DNA from: Halorubrum saccharovorum DSM 1137
GTDB taxonomy: Archaea; Halobacteriota; Halobacteria; Halobacteriales; Haloferacaceae
Direction: 5' to 3'
Length of the DNA stretch: 52,333 nt
Assembly: GCF_000337915.1 (NCBI RefSeq)
Contig: NZ_AOJE01000066.1
Span: forward strand, 1-52,333
Made by a program: the position numbers and the translations under genes. Below the pieces are notes generated by a model. It was not told where the DNA came from, made no database searches, and saw only the letters and a list, made by a program, of their open reading frames with translations. How positions within the stretch are numbered: the stretch's first letter is position 1; each line of letters begins with the position of its first letter. Shown piece after piece: positions 33,489 to 42,700 of the stretch.

Positions 33489-33950
33489 ATCTGTTTTTAA
33501 TTTCGCACCTGTTAATAACTATATCACTTTGGCCATCAAATACTTTTGTCGTAGTGATAAGGTAACGGCGGCTACAAACTTGGTGAAGCCAACACAACCG
33601 AATGATGGCAGAAACATACTTAATTAAGTGGTCAACCACAGTTCGTAGTTGGCAGTGATGGGATACTCTACCCCACATGCGCTCTATTTCTCATGCGTGT
33701 CCAAACATCACGTTGAACTAAAAAATCACAGTGTCCTGTATGCAGAATTCAGTAAAGGTGGTTTCTATGTGATATATCTCTGAATAATTGAATTTCAACA
33801 GAGCCAGTAGCAGCAAACAAGGATCGATGGTAGTACGTGTAATCGAGTTATTCTATAACCCGATTACGAACTAGCCATTGAACGGCATTAGCCGGTGAAG
33901 TTGGTCTCATGAGAAGAAACCTATAACCGGGTTTACTATGATATCCGATT
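33489..33950. other. Gene-free, AT-rich stretch with palindromes
   Basis: About 460 bases without a supportable gene. It contains a perfect 12-base palindrome acttaattaagt (33618-33629) and the long inverted repeat at 33839-33867. It ends with the promoter region of the short recombinase. The frames here are broken by many stops on both strands. Confidence 0.6.
33839..33867. promoter_or_regulatory. 13-bp inverted repeat, candidate operator or recombination core
   Basis: gtaatcgagttat (33839-33851) and ataacccgattac (33855-33867) are complementary at 12 of 13 positions, separated by three bases. It lies 84 bases before the short tyrosine recombinase gene. A related element (cctataaccgggttt) recurs at about 33920-33934, again with TATAACC. 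It may be bound by the recombinase or by a regulator. Confidence 0.6.
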
Positions 33951-34544
33951 ATGGTCCGCATCGACGACAGCGATGACGTGACGAAGTGCTGGCTCTCCCC
34001 TGACGAACTGAATCGGCTGGAACGAACAGCTGGGGAGAACGGCTGGGAGCGTGAGGTGGCGGTCCAGCTGATGGGACGATGCGGGCTCAGGGCGTCAGAA
34101 GTGAGTTATCCGAACGATAGCAACCTCCGATACTCCGACGATGGCGACATCTGGCTCTTCGAGATCCAGGGGAAGAATACAAAAGGCGGGTCAAAGACGA
34201 CACGTGACGCATGGATGCCCGACGACGTTGCCGAGGATATCCACAAATACAGCCGTGAACGTGACCTCAGCCTATCCGACTCGTGGGTCGACGCCAGTAC
34301 CCCCTCTATTCGTCGATGGGTTAAGGAAGCGGCTCACGCCGTTTCAGAGAAAACTGACGACCCACGCTGGCAGTCAGTCTCGTCGCATGATCTCCGTCGG
34401 TCTTGGGCGACGTATCACCTCGTCGAGCGACAGGTCGATGTCCGGACTATGATGAGCGTCGGTGGATGGTCTGACTATTCTGCTATCGAGCCCTACCTTG
34501 CAGAGCCGACCGAGGCGCGTATCGGAGAGGCGATGCGGACATAG
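33951..34544 (+). CDS. Short tyrosine recombinase (catalytic domain only)
   Basis: A 197-aa XerC/D-like protein consisting almost entirely of the catalytic domain. Catalytic residues are complete: Arg47 (GRCGLRASEV), Lys75 or Lys78 (QGKNTKGGS), His146-Asp-Leu-Arg149 (SSHDLRRSW), the Trp173 position in VGGWSDYS, and Tyr182 in IEPYLAE. The N-terminal core-binding domain is missing or reduced to 15 residues, as in several haloarchaeal mini-recombinases. It is followed by the MNT-HEPN pair 88 bases on and preceded by a conspicuous inverted repeat. It may resolve or invert element DNA. Confidence 0.88.
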   Translation: MVRIDDSDDVTKCWLSPDELNRLERTAGENGWEREVAVQLMGRCGLRASEVSYPNDSNLRYSDDGDIWLFEIQGKNTKGGSKTTRDAWMPDDVAEDIHKYSRERDLSLSDSWVDASTPSIRRWVKEAAHAVSEKTDDPRWQSVSSHDLRRSWATYHLVERQVDVRTMMSVGGWSDYSAIEPYLAEPTEARIGEAMRT

Positions 34545-34616
34545 GGGCCGAACCAAGAAAGCCGAATCCAGCATTCCGTCGTTGGATCAGTTCACCGCCA
34601 GAGCTTTCAGACTCTT

Positions 34617-34627
34617 TCCTAATAGGA
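34617..34627. promoter_or_regulatory. Perfect palindrome TCCTAATAGGA upstream of the MNT gene
   Basis: The 11-base palindrome ends five bases before the ATG at 34633, and its half CCTAAT recurs as cctaatggg just inside the gene. The position suits an operator bound by the HTH of the MNT antitoxin for autoregulation. This is inference from position only. Confidence 0.5.
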
Positions 34628-34632
34628 ATCAT

Positions 34633-35298
34633 ATGCCTAATGGGAAAGAATCTATCTCGATCGCGTTGCAATACCCGTTTCCGGAGGATCGAGTATTCCG
34701 ATACCAAGCTATGCAGGACGTTCTTGACGTTCTCATCGATCAACCGTATGCGACGTACTCGATGAGCGAGCTTGCGAATCTCACAGGGGCAAATCAAGGG
34801 ACGATCTCAAAGGCGGTCAGGCTGCTTTCCGAGCTCGATGTCATTGAAACAGCACAGGACGGACGAACCCAGCAAGTCCGGATCAATCGTGACCGGCTCA
34901 CGAAATCGGACCCGATTCTCTCGATCCCACAGGACGAGTTTCACCAACCAGTCCGGGCATTTCTGCAACAACTCCAAGATGAGTTGGACGAGTTAGTCGG
35001 GGTCGTCCTGTTCGGAAGCGTCGCACGGGGAGAGGCAGACAGGACCAGCGACATCGACCTCTTGGTGATTGTCGACGAGGATAGAACCGCAGCTCGCCGG
35101 ACTGTTCAGTCGGTCGTTAGTGATTTCGAAGACCAACGGTTCGAGGGGAACCGGTACACGTACCAGCCGCTCGTCGAATCGACGAACAGCGTCCAAAGAA
35201 TTGGTGACCAGCTTCGTCCCCAGTTCGACGACGGGATTACGCTGGTCGGCTCTGATCAACTCTCCGAGCTCCGGACCGAGGTGTACGCCGATGAATGA
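34633..35298 (+). CDS. MNT nucleotidyltransferase antitoxin with N-terminal winged helix
   Basis: A 221-aa protein starting MPNGKESISIALQYPFPED. Residues about 22-90 form a winged helix (SMSELANLTGANQGTISKAVRLLSELDVIE). Residues about 115-215 are a minimal nucleotidyltransferase with the complete signature G128-S129-x10-D140-x-D142 (LFGSVARGEADRTSDIDLLVIV). In MNT-HEPN toxin-antitoxin systems this enzyme adds AMP units to a tyrosine of the HEPN toxin and so blocks it. The gene overlaps the HEPN gene by 8 bases. The HTH fusion suggests the antitoxin also represses its own operon. It likely stabilises the island or acts in defence. Confidence 0.9.
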   Translation: MPNGKESISIALQYPFPEDRVFRYQAMQDVLDVLIDQPYATYSMSELANLTGANQGTISKAVRLLSELDVIETAQDGRTQQVRINRDRLTKSDPILSIPQDEFHQPVRAFLQQLQDELDELVGVVLFGSVARGEADRTSDIDLLVIVDEDRTAARRTVQSVVSDFEDQRFEGNRYTYQPLVESTNSVQRIGDQLRPQFDDGITLVGSDQLSELRTEVYADE

Positions 35299-35779
35299 CG
35301 ATATCCGAGACCAATTGACGGAGGCCGAGCGAACCTTCGAGGGCAGCCCTGGAACGATTGAGGAGGGATTGGATGTCGACGACGCAGAGTTAGTCCAACT
35401 TCGCCGTGCCTGCCGGCTGTTGGAGGTCGGTTCGAACCTCCTCAACCAAGGGTACTACACGGTCGTAATCGAGTCGGCGTTCGTTGCCATCGAGCGCACT
35501 ATCCAGTTCCGGTTGATCCACGACGGGGCAATGTCCGCAGCGGAGGTCATCAGCAGCCACCGACGACTCTACCAACGTGGTGCCGAGATTGGCCTCTACG
35601 ACGACGCGTTTGGGGAGGACCTTGCCGAGCTGTGGAACCGGAACCGAACGAAGACCTACTACAGGCTTGGCATCGCGACGAGGGAGCAGGCCGAGGCAAT
35701 GTACCGACTCGCCGACGACATCCACCGGCACCTCGTCGATATGACTCGGGTGTCACACGAGTGTCTCTGTCGGGGGTGA
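35291..35779 (+). CDS. HEPN-domain protein with altered catalytic histidine
   Basis: A 162-aa helical protein overlapping the MNT gene by 8 bases, hence the toxin partner. The HEPN bundle is visible in residues 33-155 (LRRACRLLEVGSNLLNQGYYTVVIESAFVAIERTIQF is the first part). The family's RNase motif is R-x4-H-x-Y. Here residues 117-124 read RNRTKTYY, so Arg117 and Tyr124 are kept but Thr122 replaces the catalytic His. Tyr124 corresponds to the residue AMPylated by MNT. The toxin might be weakened, rely on another residue, or belong to a haloarchaeal subgroup with this change. Confidence 0.85.
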   Translation: MNDDIRDQLTEAERTFEGSPGTIEEGLDVDDAELVQLRRACRLLEVGSNLLNQGYYTVVIESAFVAIERTIQFRLIHDGAMSAAEVISSHRRLYQRGAEIGLYDDAFGEDLAELWNRNRTKTYYRLGIATREQAEAMYRLADDIHRHLVDMTRVSHECLCRG

Positions 35780-36595
35780 TGGATACTCCACAAGTGGATA
35801 GGGCCGCCACTGAGGACCGGGATGGGCCGGGAGAGAAACAGGAGATCGACAGTGAGGAAGATTCCCGGTGGAGGTAAATCCGATCTATCCGTAGAACCGG
35901 AATCTCGCTCGGCCGGAACGTCGAAATTCGGATTAGAGATACGGGTACAACCGTTGGGGGACTTGGGAGGGGGCTCCCCGGCTCATCAGAATAAATCAGT
36001 CGGGTAATGGCCGAACGCTGGCAGGCTTCAGTGAGCAACACATGAACGGGTCGGCGAATAACTCCGTTCCGTCGTGAGAATCGCCTTTCTCGCCGGGCGA
36101 AATAGCTGTATTCGTTTTCGCGAGGGTAGGGACTATTCCCTATCGACCGGGGGGGAAATGGTTGAAGACCGACCCCTCGACCCCGGTAATCGCCGGGGAC
36201 TCCCTGGTGACGACGAAGATCGCCTTCGGTTTCAAACGTTGTGGATCATTCTATCGGCTAAACCGCTATCTTCGCCGGGCGAAACGACCGTATCTGGATT
36301 ATACAGGAGCCGGGCTCGTCATCTATTAAGCCGAGTGCGGTTGGTCGGGGACACCTCCAATACCGCTTGCAGTTGGTCGGGGTAGTTGGATATCAGTTGA
36401 ACACGACTCGTGATACCAGGTTTTGTCGGATAAACGGCTTTTTCGCCGGCTAAAACATCCGAATTCGGTTCGATAAATGTATCCCAAGGTCTCGGGTCGG
36501 CCATATGTTCGGGGGATCGGTTGGAAGTCATCAGCAACCGGTGCGCCCGAGATATCGACGTAACAGACTGGTACAAACAGAACGGGCCGGAAGCC
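35780..36595. other. Gene-poor stretch with repeated TTCGCCGGGCGAA palindromes
   Basis: No credible gene is seen on either strand. A palindromic element recurs about every 175 bases: tcgccgggcgaaa at 36090-36102, the perfect ttcgccgggcgaa at 36271-36283, and ttcgccggctaaa at 36442-36454. The sequence around the last two is also similar (tcggctaaaccgct... versus tcggataaacggct...). A more diverged copy may lie at 35900-35937. Also cagttggtcgggg and ggttggtcgggg are repeated near 36340-36380. These look like decayed repeats of a mobile element or binding sites. Confidence 0.5.
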
Positions 36596-37065
36596 TCAAT
36601 CTATTCTTTCTCCCTTGATGGTTGTACGACCTCCCCAAGCGACCGGACCAACTGCACTCCATCTCGTAGTCGGTGGTGGTCTGATCCCCTCCTCGTCCTG
36701 TTCGACGACCCCCACAGTGGGGTGGGCGAGGAGCTGAAGGGCAGACCGGACCTCTTCGGTGATCGGGACATCATCGGAGTCTTCCATGTCTACAACAATC
36801 CAACGTACGTCCTCTACCGTCTCCGTGGCCACGTCAGCGCGTTCGAAGGCCCGGATGACTGCGAGGAGGATCTCTCCGGAGTCAACGCGGTCCTGAATGG
36901 ACTTGTCGAGAAGGTCAGGCCTATCGTCCGGCGGGCCCCGGAGTGGGTCAGGAGAGTAAGGGTCTCCTCCAGGGGAATGACGTATCGGTCCCGTCGGTCG
37001 ACGACGCCGATCGTGTCCTCGACGGCGAGAGTAGTCAGGTTGATCGTCTCGGCATTGTTGATGAC
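36596..37065 (-). pseudogene. Frameshifted, start-less gene remnant
   Basis: On the minus strand two adjoining frames give protein-like acidic sequence. From 37065 one reads NAETINLTTLAVEDTIGVV and ends at ...TLLTHSGAR. After a frame change near 36935-36950 the other continues DRPDLLDKSIQDRVDSG and runs to ETVEDVRWIVVDMEDSDD, VRSALQLLAHPTVG and a stop at 36596. There is a stop codon directly before the first part and no start codon, so the gene is broken at both places. I do not recognise the family. The plus-strand frame over the same region reads as the complement and is not credible. Confidence 0.45.
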
Positions 37066-37196
37066 CTATGAGCGAATCCTAAGCTAACCATGGTACATGA
37101 TGGCCTCAAGTTGGTGTCGGCATATGTGTTGGTGATTTTAAGAAATCGTTTGCGTCACTCCTGCAATGGGGAGTATTCTATTCAGACATACAACTA

Positions 37197-37207
37197 GGAT
37201 ATATAAG
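37197..37207 (+). promoter_or_regulatory. TATA element of drmE
   Basis: GGATATATAAG ends 33 bases before the ATG at 37241, the arrangement of haloarchaeal promoters with no or short leaders. It lies inside the frame that would start at 37166, which argues for the 37241 start. Confidence 0.6.
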
Positions 37208-37240
37208 CCCGCCCTCATTCATGATAGTAGAACGACTAAA

Positions 37241-39733
37241 ATGGGGAAGATTAGGTTAGTTTCTCTTGGCAGCGACGAATATCAGCTACCACCTACCGAA
37301 GAGACGCATATTCAGTTGGTTAGAAGTGCAATTCGGCAAGAGCGAGATCTCTGTATCATATCACCAACACTGAGGCAAGAATACCTTGACCGGCACACGC
37401 TGGCTGGCTTGTTTGAGATGATGGGAATGAACCGGCGTGCAGTGATGATTATGTCTCGAAATAGTGATATTCGAGACCGATATGAGCGCATGAAAGGTGC
37501 GTTCGAATATTCCACTGGTCGATGGCCACTTGCATCAGTGAAGTCCGACGGATCTCTAGCCCATCGCACACATCATTATGTAACTGAAGACGCCCCACCG
37601 GCAGTCATATATGCGAAATGGGCTACGCGACTCCCTAATTCAGAACATGCTGATGAGATTCAGGCTGTACTTTACGATGAAGGAGTAGGATTTGACGAAG
37701 AGCGGTTCGATGAGTTCCAAGAGTGGCGTGATAACGCAGAGATTCCTACAGTAGTCTACTATATTCGCGATCCTCTCGGACAGACATACAACCGTATTTC
37801 GGGAGAGGTGGATACGACATGGGCATGGAGTCTTCCTTCATTGAATATGGTAATTTCGGCAGAACAGAATGGGAGAACCGATGCGTCTAACGAGAATAAA
37901 GAAGTTGTGCCGAGCTGTACAAAAAGAGAGCGAGACCATCTCCAACGGAAGGTAGATGGACAATCGTATGAAGCACGAATCTGTCCACCAGGGACCGTCA
38001 CAGACCAATTTTCCAGGCTGTGGGAAGCTTATCAAGAATTCGATTCCACTGTCAACGAAGTTGGAACCAAACAGCTAAAATTCGCCAGATATTATCTTAA
38101 AGATACAATTTCTGCCTTTTCAAGGAACCTATCGAACCTTTCTCAGAGCAATATCTACCGAGCACAACACGCTATGGCAACTACTCTTTCTGGACGAGTA
38201 GGAGCTCTTCGTCAAATGAAATCAAACCTGTCTGGTGATTCACAGGCAGGAGGGACTGGCCTTCAGAATGCGATCTACGATCTTGAGGATCTCTGTGAGA
38301 TGCTAGATAATGATGAGAATTTGTCTTGGAAACGGGGTAGAGTACTCTCGGAGATGCTCAACGCGACAGACAATAATGAATCTCTAATTATTGTTGCGCC
38401 GGATGACCCAGAAGCAGAAGCTTTGCGTGCAGATATGTATATTAATAGGAAAGAATTTTGGCTTGAAGCTCAAGAGTCTGTAACTATTCAGACCCCCTCT
38501 GAATTAACCCGATCATACTCTGCAGACCGTCTTATGCTGTATGGACCGCCAAAATACTCCGATCGATGGCTCTTGCGTTCGCCACATGGAGGCGAAGTTA
38601 CTATTCTCACATATCCTCATGAGTTGGGTCTACTATTTTCACAGGCTTCCAATCTCAACTCTACAATGAATGAGGCTACCCCACACAAAGACGATATTTT
38701 GAACCCGCAAGAAGGGAGTATCTTAAAAGAGTTAGAAGAAGAACTGCCGAGCGCAGAACTCCCGCCAAGTGAGGGCAATTCTTCGCCGACAATCGCCTCT
38801 CCTGGCATTGATGGAATCAGGATCAATATTCCAGATGAAGATGAGACATCATCTGGTTCTTCGACGTTTAAGAATCACGAGACCAAGGACCCGAACAAGC
38901 GTGAAAGGTTGAGAGAACTGATCGAACAGAAGAATAACGTCTCTAACTCGTCTAATGGGCAATATCAGCCAACCCACTCTGGGTCCGATAATTCAAAACA
39001 GTCCACTTGGAGTCGGCGTGATATTGATGGTTGTATCGAACTTGTTGCTGGAGATGGTTACCGAATGGCTGATAAACCAGATACATCCGTTGAGGTTGTT
39101 AGAATGGACGCGAAAGTACGTACGTCTAAGTCACTTCGAGAAGTAAACGTCGGGGAATACGTCGTCAGTGTTCGAGATCGGATGGAAATCCGAACGCACG
39201 TTGAACGACAGCTCTATGATATGGGAGAAGCGAGTATCGTGGTCAAAGCCAACAAGTGGAAGGATCTGCTACAACGGGAGATCGACCTACGAGACCACAG
39301 CTTCGAGGATTTTGTAGAACAAATGAATAGCACAGAGATTACCCCTAAAAACAAATCTACCTACAGAGACTGGTATCATGGTGAGGTGACTATGCCGAAA
39401 TCAAAGGATTCCTTATATTATATCGCAGATGCATACGACCTAGATGAAATTAAGAACCAACTCGATGAATGCTGGAATGCGAATAGGACAATACGACGCG
39501 TCAAAAGCGAATTGATTGATAAGTGGCTCGACGAGGCTCAGGAAGAACTCCTCTCTGAAGATATGGAAGTAGAGGACCTACTTAGAAACGATCAGGGCCT
39601 AGACATCCGGGTATCTGACTTTGAGAAGTTCGACGAAGATAATGAACCACTCGTCCTGGCTCATAAGGTAACCTCAATTGAGTATGACGTTACTCGTTCG
39701 TACAGCTACCTTGGTAGATGGCGTTCGACGTAG
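37241..39733 (+). CDS. drmE: DISARM class 2 component DrmE
   Basis: An 830-aa protein starting MGKIRLVSLGSDEYQL; an in-frame ATG at 37166 would lie upstream of the TATA box. No catalytic motif is obvious. Residues 1-250 look like an alpha/beta domain, the middle (about 270-380) is helical, about 500-600 is a low-complexity acidic/Ser-rich linker, and the C-terminal 220 residues (from DGCIELVAGDGYRMADKP) form a separate domain. Assignment as DrmE rests on length (family near 800 aa) and on its place directly before drmA in the order known for class 2 DISARM. DrmE's biochemical role is not established. The gene is AT-rich, like the rest of the island. Confidence 0.75.
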   Translation: MGKIRLVSLGSDEYQLPPTEETHIQLVRSAIRQERDLCIISPTLRQEYLDRHTLAGLFEMMGMNRRAVMIMSRNSDIRDRYERMKGAFEYSTGRWPLASVKSDGSLAHRTHHYVTEDAPPAVIYAKWATRLPNSEHADEIQAVLYDEGVGFDEERFDEFQEWRDNAEIPTVVYYIRDPLGQTYNRISGEVDTTWAWSLPSLNMVISAEQNGRTDASNENKEVVPSCTKRERDHLQRKVDGQSYEARICPPGTVTDQFSRLWEAYQEFDSTVNEVGTKQLKFARYYLKDTISAFSRNLSNLSQSNIYRAQHAMATTLSGRVGALRQMKSNLSGDSQAGGTGLQNAIYDLEDLCEMLDNDENLSWKRGRVLSEMLNATDNNESLIIVAPDDPEAEALRADMYINRKEFWLEAQESVTIQTPSELTRSYSADRLMLYGPPKYSDRWLLRSPHGGEVTILTYPHELGLLFSQASNLNSTMNEATPHKDDILNPQEGSILKELEEELPSAELPPSEGNSSPTIASPGIDGIRINIPDEDETSSGSSTFKNHETKDPNKRERLRELIEQKNNVSNSSNGQYQPTHSGSDNSKQSTWSRRDIDGCIELVAGDGYRMADKPDTSVEVVRMDAKVRTSKSLREVNVGEYVVSVRDRMEIRTHVERQLYDMGEASIVVKANKWKDLLQREIDLRDHSFEDFVEQMNSTEITPKNKSTYRDWYHGEVTMPKSKDSLYYIADAYDLDEIKNQLDECWNANRTIRRVKSELIDKWLDEAQEELLSEDMEVEDLLRNDQGLDIRVSDFEKFDEDNEPLVLAHKVTSIEYDVTRSYSYLGRWRST

Positions 39734-39758
39734 TTTCATAAAAAAATTCTTGAACATA

Positions 39759-39767
39759 GTTTTATCA
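39759..39767 (+). promoter_or_regulatory. TATA-like element before drmA
   Basis: AGTTTTATC in the 62-base gap between drmE and drmA is centred about 32 bases before the drmA ATG. It may give drmA a promoter of its own besides read-through from drmE. Confidence 0.35.
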
Positions 39768-39795
39768 ACCGTCGAACTATTGGAATTGTCATATT

Positions 39796-42700
39796 ATGTC
39801 ACGGGACGCTCCTCCGTCGAATGCGCCACGATACACACGCCCGCCATCAGAAGCGTATGAGGAAGATAGTAATGTCGAATATATTCGACGACAATTAATC
39901 AACAACGTTCTGACGAACGATCTATCAGAGCGAATCACTGGACGTGGGAGCCAATACGAATCCCTGTATGGCAGCCGTCCCCAGAACCAGTTTTTTGCGG
40001 CTGCCTTACCCTCTCAGTATGAGTATCGCGAGGCCAAGGCGAACGAGGAGTCTTTTGAAAATGTAGCTAAAAAGGTTGCACCATTCAAAATTGGAGTTAC
40101 CTTCCGCCTCCCGCGCACAATTTCTGATGATGCAGAGATTTCGATTTTCCCTCGAGCATCTGCCTTCCAGCGCCGATTCCCGACATATGACGAACAGATG
40201 CGGGAATCCAACGACAACGAAACGGCATCGGTTCTAGACCAAGACCGAGAGACATCTCCTACCGATGCCGAAGATAGCGATAGTGACTCTAGCGTCATGG
40301 ACACAGATGAGGTCACAGATCTACTCCGTACCTACGAAAGATTAGACCCAGATTGGAGTGCCGTTACGGTAAGTGGGAGCGAAGTAAAGTCACTTATAGA
40401 GGATAGTGATTCAAGAGTATTCGAACTTGATCTGTCCAAACTCTACAAGGAAGCGTACGATGTAGATAGACGATTTCGGAAAAGAACTGAAGGAGTTGAT
40501 GAAAACGAAGCGTCACTGCTTGACCAGGAAACGCTTGCTTCCAAGCAGGCGTTCGAAAATCATCTCGCGGACTCATATGCCAGAGACGAAATCCCGCCTC
40601 TGTGGGATGCACATCTTGAGTTCGATGTGAAAGCGGACGAAGACGGTGACTACCTGTTAGTTACTGCCCGTCTAATCAACACCCATGGGTCAGACTACCA
40701 ATCTGAAGATGAGGAATATCAAGAGAGAAACGATCCAGGATATGAGGACTGGCGATCAACGTTCTTTGATGTCGAAGTCGCAGTCACTATTGAGGGCGAA
40801 CCTCTGAAAACATTCGATTCCAACGAGATTGAGGATAAATATCAATACGACGGTCGTATCTTCGCTGTGGGAGAGAACACGGCAACAGAGCCTGTACATC
40901 CCGTACACCTCGATTCTTCGGGCATACCTGATCGGTCACAATATTCTGAGAATCCAACACTGGATGACCCAGTTGGTGTCCGAACGGAATTGGTCCCGAC
41001 ATACGAGCAGTCACGATACCTGTCCCGGAATCCGGATGATATTGCAGCTCCAATGGATACCCTCGCAGGAATGAATGGGGATGCAGCACTGTTCAATTGC
41101 TTGGAAGACCTGGCTGACGGAATGGAGGCTGCTGTCTCCGACTATCGAGAAATCAAGTCGGAGATGACCCATAATAAATCACGGGAAGCAGAGAATGATT
41201 TCGATTCCTCGGTCGAGAGTTTCCAATCACACCGGGATCGGATGGTTACTGGAATAGAATGCCTCCGGCAAGATTCTCGAGCACTTGAATCGTTTAAGCG
41301 AATGAACGAATCATTCGTCAAGATGGGATTCGATAAGTGGCGAACCTTCCAGATCGTATTCATCCTGATGACGATCCCGGATATGCTGAAGCAGGCAGAT
41401 CAGGTTGGAGATGATATAGAGATCGATTGGGAGGAAGATCAGTTCACAGAGCAATTAGATGTCGCTGATGTCATCTATTTCCCGACAGGAGGTGGGAAAA
41501 CTGAGGCCTATTTGGGGTTAGTAACGTTCACAGCATTCCACGATCGGTTTAGAGGGAAAACGCACGGAATGACTGCCTTCGCAAAATTTCCGCTTCGGTT
41601 CTTGAGTCTGCAGCAACTCCAAAGAATTGCGAATGTCCTTGCAATGGCCGAAGAGATTAGGCGTAGAGATGACATCGGCGGGGAATCTTTCTCGGTCGGA
41701 TACCTCGTTGGATCCGATAACACGCCGAACAAACTCTCTAGTGGTAAATATACAAATTACATCCGGGACGCCCAGAACGATGAGGAGTTCAAAAGCTCAG
41801 TAAAGTATGTTAACAATTGTCCATTCTGTGGTGAGGATAGTGTTATCATCGATGGCGATCTCGAGCAAGGTCGAATTCTACACAAGTGCGAGAATCCGGA
41901 GTGTGATGAAGTACAGAGGAATGGTGGCGATCCCGCGCCACTCCCAGTCTACGTTACAGACCAAGAGATTTATCGATATACGCCGACTTTCGTAGTTGCT
42001 ACAATCGATAAAATCTCAATTATTGGAATGCAGCGACGGATGCGTACTGCTCTCTTTGGGCGGACTCTTCTTCGGTGTGATAAACACGGATTCTCTGGAG
42101 AGGACCGTTGCATTGCTAATACGCGGATACTGAATGAGGGCGGGGAATGTGGTCCCGATGACTGGGTAGAAATCGATCCGGTGGATCCACCTAGTCTGTT
42201 AATCCAAGACGAGCTACACTTACTTCGTGAAGAATTCGGCTCGTTTGACTCTCACTATGAGACTCTGATCCAGCAGCTTAATGCTGTCTTCACAGATGGG
42301 AATTGGAATACAAAAGTAGTCGCTGCAACGGCGACGATTAAAGGGGCTGAACAGCAGGTTGAAGCACTATATATGAAAGAAACAAATATTTTCCCATCAC
42401 AGAGCCCTCGGCTCAAGCAGTCTTTTTACGCATACGCTCATCCCACGCGAATCCAGAGACGAATGATCGGGGCGCTTCCGCGCTCACTATCCCGAACGTA
42501 CGCAATTGAGAAAGTTCACGAGGAATACGCTCGCGCGATCCAAGAGTACCGTGCAGAACCTGCAGATCTCCGTGACGAAATGGCAGATGTGGCAGATACC
42601 TACTCTGTTGATCAAGCCAACCTCCCTACGGATGTTGATAAGTACGGACCAGAACTGAATAAGATATTAAACGATTACGAGACTCAGGTTTCCTACCATT

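Noticed and set aside
36521-37087. A 188-codon plus-strand frame.
   Set aside because: The minus strand over the same region reads as typical acidic haloarchaeal protein in two frames, so the plus frame is more likely its complement. Its product is rich in Arg and Ser with no motif.
37166-37240. An earlier drmE start at 37166.
   Set aside because: The ATATATAAG promoter element lies downstream of that ATG and is correctly spaced for the ATG at 37241; the extra 25 residues look untranslated.
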